Shown here: piece after piece, positions 45,777 through 55,959 of the stretch | Layout: each line of letters begins with the position of its first letter | Numbering within the stretch: position 1 is the first letter of the stretch | From: Rhodobacter sp. NTK016B | Lineage (GTDB): Bacteria; Pseudomonadota; Alphaproteobacteria; Rhodobacterales; Rhodobacteraceae | Length of the DNA: 64,000 nt | NCBI RefSeq assembly: GCF_017303295.1 | Contig: NZ_JAFKOK010000014.1 | Location: 62,001-126,000 of the forward strand | Direction of reading: 5' to 3' | Program-made: the position numbers and the translations under genes | The notes under the pieces: model-generated | Seen by the model: only the letters and a program-made list of their open reading frames with translations | What the model was told of the DNA's origin: nothing | Database searches by the model: none

Positions 45777-47558
45777 CTACACAGAGGATTGTCCCACCCT
45801 GTCCTGCCCCGCCTCGGCCAGAACCGGCAAAGCGATCTCGAACGCGGCGCCGCCTTCGGGCAGGTTGCGCGCGGTCAGCCGTCCGCCATGGTCGGCCACG
45901 ATACCCGAGGAAATGGCCAGCCCCAGCCCGACGCCGTCGCCCGCCCCTTTCGAAGTGTGGAAGGGTTCGAAGATCTTGTCGATATCGCGGATGCCAGTCC
46001 CGTTATCCTTGATCGTCAGCGTCACCGTATCGCCCTGCGTCAGGATCAGGTCGATCTGCGGCGCGTTGACGTTCTGCGTGGCATCGACCGCGTTGCGCAT
46101 CAGGTTGATGAGCACCTGTTCAATCCGCAGCCGGTCGCCCATCACCCGCACCGGGTCCTTGGGCAGTGTGCGTACAACCAGAACCCGGCGCTCGCGCAGG
46201 CGGGGTTCCATCATCGTCAGCGCCTCGGTCACGCAGTCGCGGATGTCGATCGCGGCAAAGGCATCGCCGCCCTTGCGCGCGAAGCTTTTCAACTGACGGG
46301 TGATCGCACCCATCCGGTCGATCAGGTCGTCGATGCGCTGGAAGCTGACCAGCGCCTCTTCGGTGCGCCGCCGCGTCATCAACAGCCGCGCGCCCGCCAG
46401 ATAAGTCTTCATCGCCGCGAGCGGCTGGTTCAGCTCGTGGCTAACGGCGGCCGACATTTCGCCCAGAACCGCCAGTTTCGACGATTGCGCCAGCGTCTGC
46501 TCGGCCACGGTCAGCTCTTTTTGCACCTTCTCGCGCGCGGCGATCTCGCGCTGAAGGCGCAGGTTGAGCTGACGCAGCTCGACCGATTCCTGCTCGAACA
46601 GCGCCGATTGCGAATAGGCCCGGCGGGAAAACAGGTAGAACACCATCGCCAGAAGCAGCGCGAAGGCCATGATGATCAGCGCCAGAACGCCGTTCACCTT
46701 CTCGCGCACGCCGTCATAGGTCGTAAAGCTGATGATCCGCCAGCCCCTGTGCTGCACCCGGGTTTCCGAGCGCAGGACGGCCTCGTTCGACAGGAAGGCA
46801 TCGGGTCCGCGCCCGGCCAGATCGGCGGTATAGCGCAGCGCCCATTCGATGGCGGTCGGCGCGTCGCGCATTGCCAGCGCCTCGGCCTCGGTCCGGCCCC
46901 GCCAGCGCGGCTCGGTCGCCAGAACGATCCGCCCTTCGCTGTCGAGCACCGCCACCGCATCCGAAAATCCCGACCACGCGCGCTCGAACTTGGCCAGATC
47001 GACCTCGACCGTGACCACGCCCAGCACCTGACTGCCCGCGCGGATCGCACGGGCATAGGCAAAGCCGTAGCCGCCCGAATCACGCTGGCGGACATTGAAA
47101 ATCGTGTCATTGGCACGCCGGGCTTCGATGAACAGCGGCTCGCTCCCACGCACGCTGCCCAGCCGGTTGCGGTCGGTCGCGGCAACCACCCGCCCCGACG
47201 TATCCAGCAGCTCGATCGAGGCGGCGCCGACTTCGCTCTGCAAGCCGATCAGCAATTGCGAGATCGAGGCATAATTCGAATTCTGCAGCGCCTCGCGCAG
47301 CACAGGGTCGCGCGCCAGAAGGATCGGCACCACCTGCGTGCGCTGCAATTCGGCTTCGATATTCCCGGCATAAAGCACCAGCCGCAACTCGGCGCGGGTG
47401 CGGGTATCGACGGTGAAACTTTCGCTCAGCCAGTCGTCCATCACCCAGACCACCGCCACCGCTACGACCAGCAGTGCCCCGATCAGGGCCTTGCCCCAGG
47501 CGGGCATCCCTGTTCTCAGGACCGATACGGATTGCGAGTGCGACGGGTCGGTGCTCAT
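45777..47558 (-). CDS. dctB: DctB-type sensor histidine kinase
   Basis: The 593-residue inner-membrane kinase senses C4-dicarboxylates outside the membrane. One helix lies near residues 24-42 and a second near residues 293-313, enclosing a periplasmic double-PDC domain of about 250 residues. After a coiled coil comes the H box [20 protein letters not shown] (phospho-His about residue 388), then the N box [12 protein letters not shown] and G boxes [16 protein letters not shown] and [13 protein letters not shown]. It lies 73 bp upstream of dctD on the same strand. Confidence 0.9.
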   Translation of the reverse strand: MSTDPSHSQSVSVLRTGMPAWGKALIGALLVVAVAVVWVMDDWLSESFTVDTRTRAELRLVLYAGNIEAELQRTQVVPILLARDPVLREALQNSNYASISQLLIGLQSEVGAASIELLDTSGRVVAATDRNRLGSVRGSEPLFIEARRANDTIFNVRQRDSGGYGFAYARAIRAGSQVLGVVTVEVDLAKFERAWSGFSDAVAVLDSEGRIVLATEPRWRGRTEAEALAMRDAPTAIEWALRYTADLAGRGPDAFLSNEAVLRSETRVQHRGWRIISFTTYDGVREKVNGVLALIIMAFALLLAMVFYLFSRRAYSQSALFEQESVELRQLNLRLQREIAAREKVQKELTVAEQTLAQSSKLAVLGEMSAAVSHELNQPLAAMKTYLAGARLLMTRRRTEEALVSFQRIDDLIDRMGAITRQLKSFARKGGDAFAAIDIRDCVTEALTMMEPRLRERRVLVVRTLPKDPVRVMGDRLRIEQVLINLMRNAVDATQNVNAPQIDLILTQGDTVTLTIKDNGTGIRDIDKIFEPFHTSKGAGDGVGLGLAISSGIVADHGGRLTARNLPEGGAAFEIALPVLAEAGQDRVGQSSV

Positions 47559-47615
47559 GGGCGCAACTTACGCAGGTGCCGCGAGCGGCTCAAGCAACAG
47601 CGTCCGCGTCACGCC

Positions 47616-48284
47616 TCAGGTAAGCGCCAACGCGCCCATCACGCCGTCGAACAGCGCACGGCCATCGGTGCCGCCATGCTGGGCGCTGACCGCGCGTTCG
47701 GGATGGGGCATCATGCCCAGCACCCGCCGGTTGGCCGACAGAATGCCCGCGATATCGTTGCGCGAGCCGTTGGGATTGACGACATAACGGAACGCCACGC
47801 GCCCCTCGCCTTCCAGCGCGGCAAGCGTATCCTCGTCGGCCTGATAATTGCCGTCGTGATGGGCGATCGGAATGATCGGCTCGGCGCCCGCCTGATAGGC
47901 CGAGGTAAAGGCGCTTGCCGTGGTCTCGACCCGCAACGCGACCGGCTTGCAGACGAATTTCAGCCCTGCATTGCGCATCAGCACGCCCGGCAGCAGCCCG
48001 GTTTCGCACAGAACCTGAAAGCCGTTGCACACGCCCAGCACGTAACCGCCGCGCTCGGCATGGGCGATGACGGCCTTGGCGATGGGCGAGCGCGCAGCGA
48101 TCGCGCCGCAGCGCAGGTAATCGCCAAAGCTGAAGCCGCCCGGCACGCCGACGATGTCGGTGCCTTCGGGCAGCGTCGCGTCCTTGTGCCAGACGCGGGT
48201 GACATCGGCGCCGGCCTCTTCGAAGGCCACGGCAAGGTCACGGTCGCAATTGGAACCCGGGAAGGTGATCACGGCGGCTTTCAT
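47616..48284 (-). CDS. purQ: Phosphoribosylformylglycinamidine synthase subunit PurQ
   Basis: The 222-residue glutaminase subunit supplies ammonia to PurL in purine synthesis. The class I amidotransferase triad is visible: the nucleophilic Cys in [10 protein letters not shown] (about residue 86) and the His-Glu pair in [10 protein letters not shown] (about residue 198). A GGAG site precedes the ATG. The usual partner purS is not adjacent; the gene is divergent from coxS. Confidence 0.95.
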   Translation of the reverse strand: MKAAVITFPGSNCDRDLAVAFEEAGADVTRVWHKDATLPEGTDIVGVPGGFSFGDYLRCGAIAARSPIAKAVIAHAERGGYVLGVCNGFQVLCETGLLPGVLMRNAGLKFVCKPVALRVETTASAFTSAYQAGAEPIIPIAHHDGNYQADEDTLAALEGEGRVAFRYVVNPNGSRNDIAGILSANRRVLGMMPHPERAVSAQHGGTDGRALFDGVMGALALT

Positions 48285-48479
48285 GCGCGGCTCCGATATT
48301 GGCAGGCGGGATTGGATGCGCCCCCATTACTGCGATGCGGCAGGCAAAGAAAGGGGGGAATCGGCCCCCTGCCCGTCCGGTCGCGGCGCAAAATCGCGGT
48401 TTTGGGCAAAATACGCCTAAGGTGGCATTTCGCCCCTCGCCTGCGCGTGCTTTCATGCAGCCATCCAAGGGAGGGATAC

Positions 48480-48968
48480 ATGACCAAGGTTACACTGACC
48501 GTGAACGGCCGGTCCATGTCGGGACAGGCCGAGGGACGCACGCTTCTGTCGTCGTTCCTGCGCGAAGAGCTGGGTCTGACCGGTACCCATGTCGGCTGCG
48601 ATACCAGCCAGTGCGGCGCTTGCGTCGTGCATGTGGACGGACAGGCGGTGAAAAGCTGCACGGTGCTGGCGCAGGATGTCGAGGGCGCCAACGTCACCAC
48701 GATCGAGGGCATGGCGAATGCCGATGGCTCGCTGAACACGCTGCAACAGGCGTTTCAGGACCATCACGGCCTGCAATGCGGCTTCTGCACGCCGGGCATG
48801 GTGATGGCGGCCTCGTCGCTTCTGGCCGAGAACCCCAAACCCACCGAGGCCGAGGTGCGCCATTACCTTGAAGGCAATATCTGCCGCTGCACGGGTTACC
48901 ACAACATCGTCAAGGCGGTGATGGCGGCCTCGGGTCAGGATGTGAGCGACACGGTCGCCGCTGAATAA
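48480..48968 (+). CDS. coxS: CoxS-type [2Fe-2S] small subunit of a form II CO dehydrogenase-like enzyme
   Basis: The 162-residue subunit has two [2Fe-2S] sites of the xanthine oxidase family. The plant-type site has [15 protein letters not shown] (about residues 40-54) plus a fourth Cys at SCTVL. The second has [15 protein letters not shown] and [25 protein letters not shown] precedes the ATG. It transfers electrons from the Mo site to FAD. The gene order S-L-M is that of form II, not the M-S-L of true CO oxidisers. Confidence 0.9.
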   Translation: MTKVTLTVNGRSMSGQAEGRTLLSSFLREELGLTGTHVGCDTSQCGACVVHVDGQAVKSCTVLAQDVEGANVTTIEGMANADGSLNTLQQAFQDHHGLQCGFCTPGMVMAASSLLAENPKPTEAEVRHYLEGNICRCTGYHNIVKAVMAASGQDVSDTVAAE

Positions 48969-49007
48969 GGACGGGCCCTGGCGGGTCGCCCGCCGGATCT
49001 CAGGACT

Positions 49008-49036
49008 TGTAGGGTGCGTGATTTCACGCACCATTC
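49008..49036 (+). repeat. REP-like palindromic element, copy 2
   Basis: GGTGCGTG (49013-49020), ATTT, CACGCACC (49025-49032) is a perfect 8-bp palindrome between coxS and coxL. Its flanks TGTAGG on the left and ATTC on the right are the same as for the copy at 7025-7054. Confidence 0.65.
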
Positions 49037-49058
49037 ATCGACATCAGGGAGGGATTCC

Positions 49059-51434
49059 ATGCCCAAGGACGGCGGAATCGGCGCCAGCACAAAGCGGCGC
49101 GAGGACGTTCGTTTCCTTACCGGGAACGGACGCTACACGGACGACATCAACCTGCGCGGACAGGCGCATGCCTTTTTCCTGCGCTCGCAGGTCGCCCACG
49201 GCAAGATCAACACGATCGACACCAGCGCCGCCGAGGCGATGGACGGCGTGATCCGCATCTTCACCGCCAAGGATTTCGAAGGCGTGGGCGGCGTGCCCTG
49301 CGGCTGGCTGATCACCGACAAGCACGGCCAGCCCATGCAGGAACCCAAGCACCCGGTACTGGCCGAGGGCAAGGTGCGCCATGTGGGCGACCCCATCGCC
49401 GTGGTCATCGCCGAGACGCTGGACCAGGCCCGCGACGCCGCCGAGGCGATCGATCTCGATATCGAGGACCTGCCCGCCGTTGTCGACATGAAGGCCGCTT
49501 TGTCCGCCGACGCGCCCAAGGTGCATGACGAGCTGAGCTCGAATCTGTGCTACGACTGGGGCTTCGTCGAGGAAAACAAGGCCGCCGTGGACGAGGCCTT
49601 CGCCAGTGCCGCGCATGTCACATCGCTGGAACTGGTCAACCAGAGGCTCATCGCCAATCCGATGGAGCCGCGCGTGGCGGTGGGCGATTACGATCCGTGG
49701 AACGACAATTCCACGCTCTACACCACCTCGCAGAACCCGCATGTGATCCGTCTGTTGATGGGCGCCTTCGTGCTGGGCATCCCCGAGCACAAGCTGCGTG
49801 TCGTCGCGCCCGATGTGGGCGGCGGCTTCGGCGCGAAGATCTTCCACTATGCCGAGGAAGCCTTCTGTACCTTCGCCGCACGTCAGCTGAAGCGGCCGGT
49901 GAAATGGACCTCGTCGCGCTCGGAAGCCTTCATGTCGGATGCGCATGGCCGCGACCATGTCACGAAGATCGAGCTCGCGCTCGATGCCGAGAACAACTTC
50001 ACCGCGATCCGCACCGAAACCTATGCCAATATGGGCGCCTATCTCTCGACCTTCGCGCCCTCGGTCCCGACCTGGCTGCACGGCACGCTGATGGCAGGCA
50101 ATTACCGCACGCCGCTTATCTATGTGAACGTGAAGGCCGTGTTCACCAACACCGTGCCGGTCGACGCCTATCGCGGCGCAGGCCGCCCCGAGGCCACGTT
50201 CCAGCTTGAGCGTGTCGTCGACAAGGCCGCGCGCGAGCTGGGCGTCGATCCGGTCGAGCTGCGGCGTCAGAACTTCATCAAGGCCGATCAATTCCCCTAT
50301 GCCACCCCCGTGGCGGTCGAGTACGACACCGGGAATTACGACGCGACGATGGACAAGATGCTCGAGCTTTCGGATTACGCGGGCTTCGCTGCGCGCGCCG
50401 AGGAGTCAAAGAAACGCGGCAAGCTGCGCGGCTTCGGCATCGCCCATTACATCGAGGCCTGCGGCATCGCGCCGTCGAACCTCGTCGGGCAACTGGGCGC
50501 CCGCGCCGGTCTTTACGAATCCGCCACCGTGCGGGTGAACGCGACCGGCTCGATCTCGATCTATACCGGCTCGCATTCGCACGGTCAGGGGCACGAGACC
50601 ACCTTTGCCCAGGTCGTGGCCGACATGATCGGCATCGATGCGGGACAGGTCGAGATCAACCACGGCGACACCGCCAACACGCCGATGGGCATGGGCACCT
50701 ATGGCTCGCGCTCGCTGGCCGTGGGCGGCTCGGCGCTGGTCAAGGCCACCAACAAGGTGATCAACAAGGCCAAGAAGATTGCCGCCCACCTGCTCGAAGC
50801 TTCGGAAGCGGATATCGAGCTGGCTGACGGCAAGTTCACCGTCGCGGGCACCGACAAGTCGGTGGACTGGGCGGGCGTGACGCTGGCCGCCTATGTGCCG
50901 CATAACTACCCGCTGGAATCGATGGAACCGGGGCTGGAAGAGACGGCGTTCTACGATCCGTCCAACTTCACCTATCCCTCGGGCGCCTATGGCTGCGAGG
51001 TCGAGGTCGATCCTGATACCGGCGAGGTCGAGATCATCGGCTTCACCGCCGCCGACGATTTCGGCAACGTCGTGAACCCGATGATCGTCGAGGGTCAGGT
51101 CCATGGCGGTCTGGCACAGGGTATCGGTCAGGCTTTGCTCGAGCGCTGTGTCTATGACGCGGACGGACAGCTCGTCTCGGGCTCGTATATGGACTACGCC
51201 ATGCCGCGCGCGGACAATGTGCCGAACTACACGGTCGACCATTCCTGCGTCACGCCCTGCACCCACAACCCGCTGGGCGTGAAGGGCTGCGGCGAGGCCG
51301 GCGCCATCGGCAGCCCGCCTGCCGTCATCAACGCGGTCATCGACGCGCTTCAGCGCGGCGGCCATTCCCACGTCACCCATATCGACATGCCCGCTTCGCC
51401 CTCGCGCGTCTGGGCCGCGATGAACGCCAAGTAA
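49059..51434 (+). CDS. coxL: CoxL-type molybdenum large subunit, form II (aerobic CODH-like)
   Basis: The 791-residue molybdopterin hydroxylase has the active-site loop [19 protein letters not shown] (about residue 370). True form I CO dehydrogenases have AYRCSFR there, with the Cu-binding Cys. Here the Cys is missing, so CO oxidation is unlikely or weak. Other family hallmarks are [11 protein letters not shown] and [10 protein letters not shown], and [16 protein letters not shown] with the catalytic Glu. AGGGAGG precedes ATG 49059. The true substrate is unknown (perhaps an aldehyde or heteroaromatic). Confidence 0.9.
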   Translation: MPKDGGIGASTKRREDVRFLTGNGRYTDDINLRGQAHAFFLRSQVAHGKINTIDTSAAEAMDGVIRIFTAKDFEGVGGVPCGWLITDKHGQPMQEPKHPVLAEGKVRHVGDPIAVVIAETLDQARDAAEAIDLDIEDLPAVVDMKAALSADAPKVHDELSSNLCYDWGFVEENKAAVDEAFASAAHVTSLELVNQRLIANPMEPRVAVGDYDPWNDNSTLYTTSQNPHVIRLLMGAFVLGIPEHKLRVVAPDVGGGFGAKIFHYAEEAFCTFAARQLKRPVKWTSSRSEAFMSDAHGRDHVTKIELALDAENNFTAIRTETYANMGAYLSTFAPSVPTWLHGTLMAGNYRTPLIYVNVKAVFTNTVPVDAYRGAGRPEATFQLERVVDKAARELGVDPVELRRQNFIKADQFPYATPVAVEYDTGNYDATMDKMLELSDYAGFAARAEESKKRGKLRGFGIAHYIEACGIAPSNLVGQLGARAGLYESATVRVNATGSISIYTGSHSHGQGHETTFAQVVADMIGIDAGQVEINHGDTANTPMGMGTYGSRSLAVGGSALVKATNKVINKAKKIAAHLLEASEADIELADGKFTVAGTDKSVDWAGVTLAAYVPHNYPLESMEPGLEETAFYDPSNFTYPSGAYGCEVEVDPDTGEVEIIGFTAADDFGNVVNPMIVEGQVHGGLAQGIGQALLERCVYDADGQLVSGSYMDYAMPRADNVPNYTVDHSCVTPCTHNPLGVKGCGEAGAIGSPPAVINAVIDALQRGGHSHVTHIDMPASPSRVWAAMNAK

Positions 51435-51445
51435 AGGAGGTCCGA

Positions 51446-52234
51446 ATGTACAATTTCGACTTCGTCAAACCCGCCTCGGTCGAGGATGCGGTCGCCGCCC
51501 TGTCCGGGGACGAGGCGCAGCCGCTTTCGGGCGGCATGACCCTGCTGCCCTCGATGAAACAGCGCCTGAACGCGCCCGCGACGCTTGTGTCGCTGACCGG
51601 GATCGACGCGCTGAAAGGCGTGTGCCGCGACGGCGACATGCTGGTCATCGGCGCCGCCACGCCGCACGCGGTCGTGGCGCGCGACGCCGCCGCCGATTAC
51701 CCGGCGCTGGCGGAACTGGCAGGCCAGATCGGCGACCCGATGGTGCGCAACCGCGGCACGATCGGCGGCTCGCTGGCCAATAACGACCCCTCGGCCTGCT
51801 ACCCGGCGGCAGCGCTGGCCTCGGGCGCGACCATCGTCACCGACAAGCGCGAGATCGCGGCGGAAGAGTTCTTCCAGGGCATGTTCGCCACCGCGCTCGA
51901 CGAGGGCGAGATCATCACCTCGGTGAAGTTCCCGATCCCGCAGAAAGCAGCCTATGCCAAATTCGCCCAGCCCGCGTCGCGCTTCGCGCTGACCGGGGCC
52001 TTCGTCGCGCAATATGCGGACGGGGCGCGGGTGGCGATCACCGGAGCATCGGAAAACGGCGTGTTCCGCTGGAGCGAGGCCGAAACGGCGCTGTCGTCGA
52101 ACTTCTCGGCCGACGCGCTCAACGGACTGGCGGCCTCGGCCGATCAGATGATCGGCGATCTGCACGGCACGCCCGAATACCGCGCGCATCTGGTGGGCGT
52201 GATGACCCGCCGCGCGGTCGGTGCCGCACACTGA
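51446..52234 (+). CDS. coxM: CoxM-type FAD subunit
   Basis: The 262-residue subunit binds FAD via ALSGDEAQPLSGGMTLLPSM (about residues 16-35) and MVRNRGTIGGSLANNDPSACYP, both typical of the xanthine dehydrogenase FAD domain. It passes electrons to a quinone or other acceptor. It starts 11 bp after coxL with an AAGGAGG site. It is followed by the repeated terminator element. Confidence 0.9.
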   Translation: MYNFDFVKPASVEDAVAALSGDEAQPLSGGMTLLPSMKQRLNAPATLVSLTGIDALKGVCRDGDMLVIGAATPHAVVARDAAADYPALAELAGQIGDPMVRNRGTIGGSLANNDPSACYPAAALASGATIVTDKREIAAEEFFQGMFATALDEGEIITSVKFPIPQKAAYAKFAQPASRFALTGAFVAQYADGARVAITGASENGVFRWSEAETALSSNFSADALNGLAASADQMIGDLHGTPEYRAHLVGVMTRRAVGAAH

Positions 52235-52263
52235 ACGCGGCACTATCGCTGCTGAAACCAAGT

Positions 52264-52389
52264 GAGGGGGGCTGTCTGCCCCCCTCTTTGCCTTGCGGCA
52301 AATTCACCCCCCGAGGATATTTGTGGATCAAAGATGGGCCTTAACAGGTCCTTAACCGCGCATCTTTGCTCTGCAAATATCCCCGGGGG
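52264..52389 (+). repeat. Composite terminator and dispersed repeat after coxM
   Basis: It opens with a 9-bp stem, GAGGGGGGC (52264-52272) and GCCCCCCTC (52278-52286), followed by TTTG, the likely coxM terminator. A small hairpin TTTGCC-ttgc-GGCAAA follows, then CCCCCCGAGGATATTTG and on to AAAGATG at 52336. A second copy of this 3' block lies inverted at 52361-52389, so the two form a long inverted repeat around a 24-bp centre with CCTTAAC twice. Same family as 14231-14305 and 16507-16529. From 52390 to 52495 I see only a GC-rich trmJ leader. Confidence 0.7.
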
Positions 52390-52495
52390 AGGCGCGGCGG
52401 CGTCAGCCGGTGTGGCGGGGGGCAGAGCCCCCGACGGCTTGCGGTTGCCAAGCACGGCGCCGGTCGTTAATCGGGCGGGCGAAAGGATCCCGATC

Positions 52496-53245
52496 ATGCG
52501 CGCGCTTTCCACCGACCTCGGCACCGCCCCCCTGATGGTGCTTACCCGTCCGCAGATGGGCGAGAATATCGGCGCCGCGGCGCGGGCGATGCTGAATTTC
52601 GGCGTCGAGCACATGCGCCTGATCGCGCCGCGCGACGGCTGGCCCAATCCCAAGGCAATCGCCATGGCTTCGGGCGCGTCGAGTGTGCTCGACAACGCCG
52701 CCGTCTTTCCCGATGTGGCCGGGGCGATCGCCGATTGCGATTACGTCTACGCCACCACCGCGCGCGGGCGTGGATTGGTGAAGCCCGTCCTGACGCCCGA
52801 AACCGCGATGGCCGAGGCGCGCGCGATGATCGGCGCTGGCAAGCGGGTGGCGGTGTTGTTCGGCCCCGAGCGCGCGGGGCTGGAAAACGACGACGTGGCC
52901 CATGCCAATGCGATCATCACCGTGCCGGTCAATCCGGGTTTTTATTCGCTCAACCTCGCGCAATGCGTGTTGCTGACGGCTTATGAATGGATGCGCCAGA
53001 CCTCGGAGGTCGAAGGCGCTCGGCTGGAACTGGCGGGCACCGACCTTGCCACGCAGGTCGAGATCGAGAAGCTGGGCGATCATTTCGAGGGGCGTCTGCA
53101 AGAGGCCGGGTTCTTTCACCCGCCCGAGAAGGCACCGCATATGAAGCGCAATCTGCGCAACATGTGGGGTCGCTGGGGCATGACGCGTTCGGAAGTGCAA
53201 ACGCTGCACGGCGCGCTGCGGCAATTGGTGCGCGCCAAAGACTGA
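52496..53245 (+). CDS. trmJ: TrmJ-type tRNA 2'-O-methyltransferase (SPOUT)
   Basis: The 249-residue SPOUT methyltransferase modifies the ribose at tRNA position 32. Landmarks are RPQMGENIGAAARAMLNFGVE (residue 18 on), VYATTARGRG, FGPERAGLENDDVAHAN and VPVNPGFYSLNLAQCVLL; the last two form the SAM-binding trefoil knot. The ATG at 52496 has AAGGA 9 bp upstream; the frame upstream to 52262 runs through the repeat element and is not coding. Confidence 0.9.
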   Translation: MRALSTDLGTAPLMVLTRPQMGENIGAAARAMLNFGVEHMRLIAPRDGWPNPKAIAMASGASSVLDNAAVFPDVAGAIADCDYVYATTARGRGLVKPVLTPETAMAEARAMIGAGKRVAVLFGPERAGLENDDVAHANAIITVPVNPGFYSLNLAQCVLLTAYEWMRQTSEVEGARLELAGTDLATQVEIEKLGDHFEGRLQEAGFFHPPEKAPHMKRNLRNMWGRWGMTRSEVQTLHGALRQLVRAKD

Positions 53246-53319
53246 CCGGTGGGTCCGGGCGCTCTTGATACCGCCCCACCCCCGCAATAGCTTGACGCCG
53301 CCAGAACAGGAGTGTGCCG

Positions 53320-54483
53320 ATGGCGAAACGCCCGATCTTCGAGGACGCCGCAGCGCCCAAAGCCGCCGCCCAGGCAGGACCACAGACCGGCTCCCGTCCC
53401 GCACGGAGCGGCGGGATCGAAGCCCCGTCGGGCGCGCGGCGCGCGATCCGGCTCTGGCTGGGGGTGCTGTTCGTCATGGTCATGGCGATGATCGCCGTGG
53501 GCGGGCTGACGCGGCTCACCGATTCCGGTCTGTCGATCACCGAGTGGAAGCCGCTGACCGGCGCCCTGCCGCCGATGAACGATGCCGACTGGCAGGCCGA
53601 GTTCGACCTCTATCAGCAGATCGACCAGTTCCACCTGATGAATGCCGACATGACGCTGTCGGAATTCAAGTCGATCTATTGGTGGGAATGGTCGCATCGT
53701 CAGCTTGGCCGCGCGGTGGGCGTGGTCTGGGCGCTGGGTTTTCTGGCCTTTCTGGCCTTGCGCAAGATCCCGGCGGGGTGGACCGGACGGCTACTGGTGC
53801 CGGGTATTCTGGGCGGTGTTCAGGGGGCGATCGGCTGGTGGATGGTCTCATCGGGGGTGACGCAGGGCGAAGGCGTGACCACGGTGGCAAGCTACCGGCT
53901 GGCCACCCATCTGGGGCTGGCTTTCGTCATCCTTGGCGTCATCGCGTGGTATATGTTCCTGCTGGGCCGGCCCGAGGCGCAGCTGCTCCAGGCCCGACGC
54001 TCGCGCGAGGCGAAACTGTTCTCACTGGGCACGGGGCTCATGCATTTCGCTTTCCTGCAGATCATTCTGGGCGCACTGGTCGCAGGGATCGATGCCGGAC
54101 GCGGCTATACCGACTGGCCGCTGATGGGTGGCTCGGTACTGCCGCCGGCGATGTGGGAGTTGAGCCCTGTCTGGCGCAACCTTTTCGAGAATGACGGCAC
54201 GGTGCAGTTCATCCACCGCGTCTCGGGCTATCTGCTGTTCGTCTTCGGCGTGATCGCGTGGAACCGGGGCCGCCGGTCGAGCTATGCGCGCACGCGCATG
54301 GCCTTCCACTGGGTTCTGGGCGCACTGACCGCGCAGATCGTGCTGGGCATCGTCACCGTGATGCATGGCGCACCGCTGGAGCTGGGCATCGCGCACCAGT
54401 TCATGGCCGTCATCCTGTGGGTGCTGATCATTCGCGCCCGCTATCTGGCCCAGTATCCGCTGGGCGGAACCATCCGGGGATAA
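53320..54483 (+). CDS. ctaA: Heme A synthase
   Basis: The 387-residue membrane protein oxidises heme O to heme A for aa3 oxidase. It has eight hydrophobic helices in two four-helix halves. Conserved His residues appear in WSHRQLGRAVGVVWAL, RLATHLGLAFV, QFIHRVSGYLLFVFG and ELGIAHQFMAVIL. VGGLTRLTDSGLSITEWKP near residue 60 is a family signature. ATG 53320 lies 7 bp after AGGAG. It is the alphaproteobacterial COX15 type and is followed 3 bp later by the carboxypeptidase gene. Confidence 0.95.
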   Translation: MAKRPIFEDAAAPKAAAQAGPQTGSRPARSGGIEAPSGARRAIRLWLGVLFVMVMAMIAVGGLTRLTDSGLSITEWKPLTGALPPMNDADWQAEFDLYQQIDQFHLMNADMTLSEFKSIYWWEWSHRQLGRAVGVVWALGFLAFLALRKIPAGWTGRLLVPGILGGVQGAIGWWMVSSGVTQGEGVTTVASYRLATHLGLAFVILGVIAWYMFLLGRPEAQLLQARRSREAKLFSLGTGLMHFAFLQIILGALVAGIDAGRGYTDWPLMGGSVLPPAMWELSPVWRNLFENDGTVQFIHRVSGYLLFVFGVIAWNRGRRSSYARTRMAFHWVLGALTAQIVLGIVTVMHGAPLELGIAHQFMAVILWVLIIRARYLAQYPLGGTIRG

Positions 54484-54486
54484 ACC

Positions 54487-55956
54487 ATGACCGCATTCGA
54501 CGAAATCGTCGCGCATGAGCGCACCAGCTGGGCCCTGTCGCAGGTGATGGGTCGCCTGGGCTGGGATCAGGAAACCGTCATGCCGCGCGGCGCCGCCGAG
54601 CAGCGCGGCGAGGAAATGGCGGCGATGGAGGAAGTGCTGCACGCGCGGCGCACCGATCCGCGCCTTGGCGAGTGGCTGGAAGCGGCCACCGCCCCCGATG
54701 CGAAAGGCGAGGCGATCCTGCGCCATGTCCGCCGCTCGTACACCCGCAATACCCGCGTGCCCGCCGCGCTTGCCTCGGAAATCGCCCGCGTGACCTCGGT
54801 CGCGCAGGGTGTCTGGGCCGAGGCCCGCGCACGCGATGACGTGCCGCATTTCCTGCCCACCCTCACGCGGGTGATCGAGTTGCGGCGCGAGGAAGCCTCG
54901 GCGCTGGCCGAGAATGGCGCGCTCTATGACGCGCTGCTCAACGATTACGAACCCGGCATCACTGGCGACGAGGTCGCGGAGATCTTCGCGCGGATGCGCA
55001 CACGGCTGGTCTCGCTGCGCGAGAAGGTGCTGGGCGCGGAGTATCAACCCGCGCCGCTGAAAGGCGAATTCCCGCGCGAAGGGCAGCTGCGTCTGAGCCG
55101 CCTGCTGGCCGAGACCTTTGGCTACGATTTCGCCCATGGGCGGCTCGATCTGGCCGTCCATCCCTTTTCATCAGGGTCGGGCGCGGATGCGCGCATCACC
55201 ACAAGGGTGGCCGAAAGCGATCCGTTCAACTGCCTTTATTCGACGATCCACGAAGTGGGCCATGCCTGCTACGAGCAGAATATCGCCCCGGATTACCGCT
55301 ATTCGCCGTTGGGCGAAGGCGTGTCGATGGGCGTGCATGAAAGCCAGAGCCGGATCTACGAGAACCAGGTTGGCCGTTCGCGCGCCTTCACGGGCTGGCT
55401 GCATGGGCAGATGCGCCACGAATTCGGCGATCTGGGTCTGGATCCCGAGGCGTTTTTCGGCGCGGTCAACCGGGTGCAGCCGGGCTATATCCGCACCGAG
55501 AGCGACGAGGTGCATTACAACCTGCACATCATGATGCGCTTCGATCTGGAACGCGCGCTGATCTCGGGCGATCTGAAACCCGCCGATCTGGAAGCGGCGT
55601 GGAACGACCGGTTCCTCAAGGATTTCGGTGTCGCAGTGGACCGCCCGTCGCACGGAATGCTGCAGGATGTGCACTGGTCTGTGGGTCTGTTCGGCTATTT
55701 CCCGACCTATGCTTTGGGCAATGTCTATGCGGGCTGCCTGATGAAGGCGTTGCGCAAGGATCTGGTGGGGATCGACACCGCGCTGGCGGAGGGCCGGCCT
55801 ACCGTCGCGACCGAATGGCTGACCGAAAAGCTGCAACGCCATGGCGGCCTGCGCGAGCCACGCGACACGATCGCCCATGCCAGTGGTTTCGAGCCGTCGG
55901 AAGCCCCGCTGATGGATTATCTGGAGGCGAAATTCAGCGACCTTTACCGGCTCTGA
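54487..55956 (+). CDS. M32 family carboxypeptidase
   Basis: The 489-residue metallopeptidase trims C-terminal residues from peptides in the cytoplasm. The zinc site is STIHEVGHACYEQN (HExxH, about residues 254-258) with the third ligand Glu in MGVHESQSRIYENQVGRS. RTESDEVHYNLHIMMRFDLER is another M32 hallmark. Start 54487 is 3 bp after ctaA, so they are co-transcribed. Its stop codon TGA is the origin of the 12-bp tandem repeat that follows. Confidence 0.93.
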   Translation: MTAFDEIVAHERTSWALSQVMGRLGWDQETVMPRGAAEQRGEEMAAMEEVLHARRTDPRLGEWLEAATAPDAKGEAILRHVRRSYTRNTRVPAALASEIARVTSVAQGVWAEARARDDVPHFLPTLTRVIELRREEASALAENGALYDALLNDYEPGITGDEVAEIFARMRTRLVSLREKVLGAEYQPAPLKGEFPREGQLRLSRLLAETFGYDFAHGRLDLAVHPFSSGSGADARITTRVAESDPFNCLYSTIHEVGHACYEQNIAPDYRYSPLGEGVSMGVHESQSRIYENQVGRSRAFTGWLHGQMRHEFGDLGLDPEAFFGAVNRVQPGYIRTESDEVHYNLHIMMRFDLERALISGDLKPADLEAAWNDRFLKDFGVAVDRPSHGMLQDVHWSVGLFGYFPTYALGNVYAGCLMKALRKDLVGIDTALAEGRPTVATEWLTEKLQRHGGLREPRDTIAHASGFEPSEAPLMDYLEAKFSDLYRL

Positions 55957-55959
55957 CAA

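Noticed and set aside
48395-48425. GGCGTATTTTG on the minus strand upstream of purQ as another copy of the dispersed element
   Set aside because: The core is shorter, the AAAGA block is degenerate, and it does not lie after a gene end. It is too weak to include.
45789-48968. A 1059-residue plus-strand frame running into coxS
   Set aside because: The first 900 residues are antisense to dctB and purQ with shadow composition. Only the last 162 residues are CoxS, with a clear start at 48480.
49059-51434. True (form I) carbon monoxide dehydrogenase
   Set aside because: The active-site loop is AYRGAGR rather than AYRCSFR, the order is S-L-M, and no maturation genes are adjacent.
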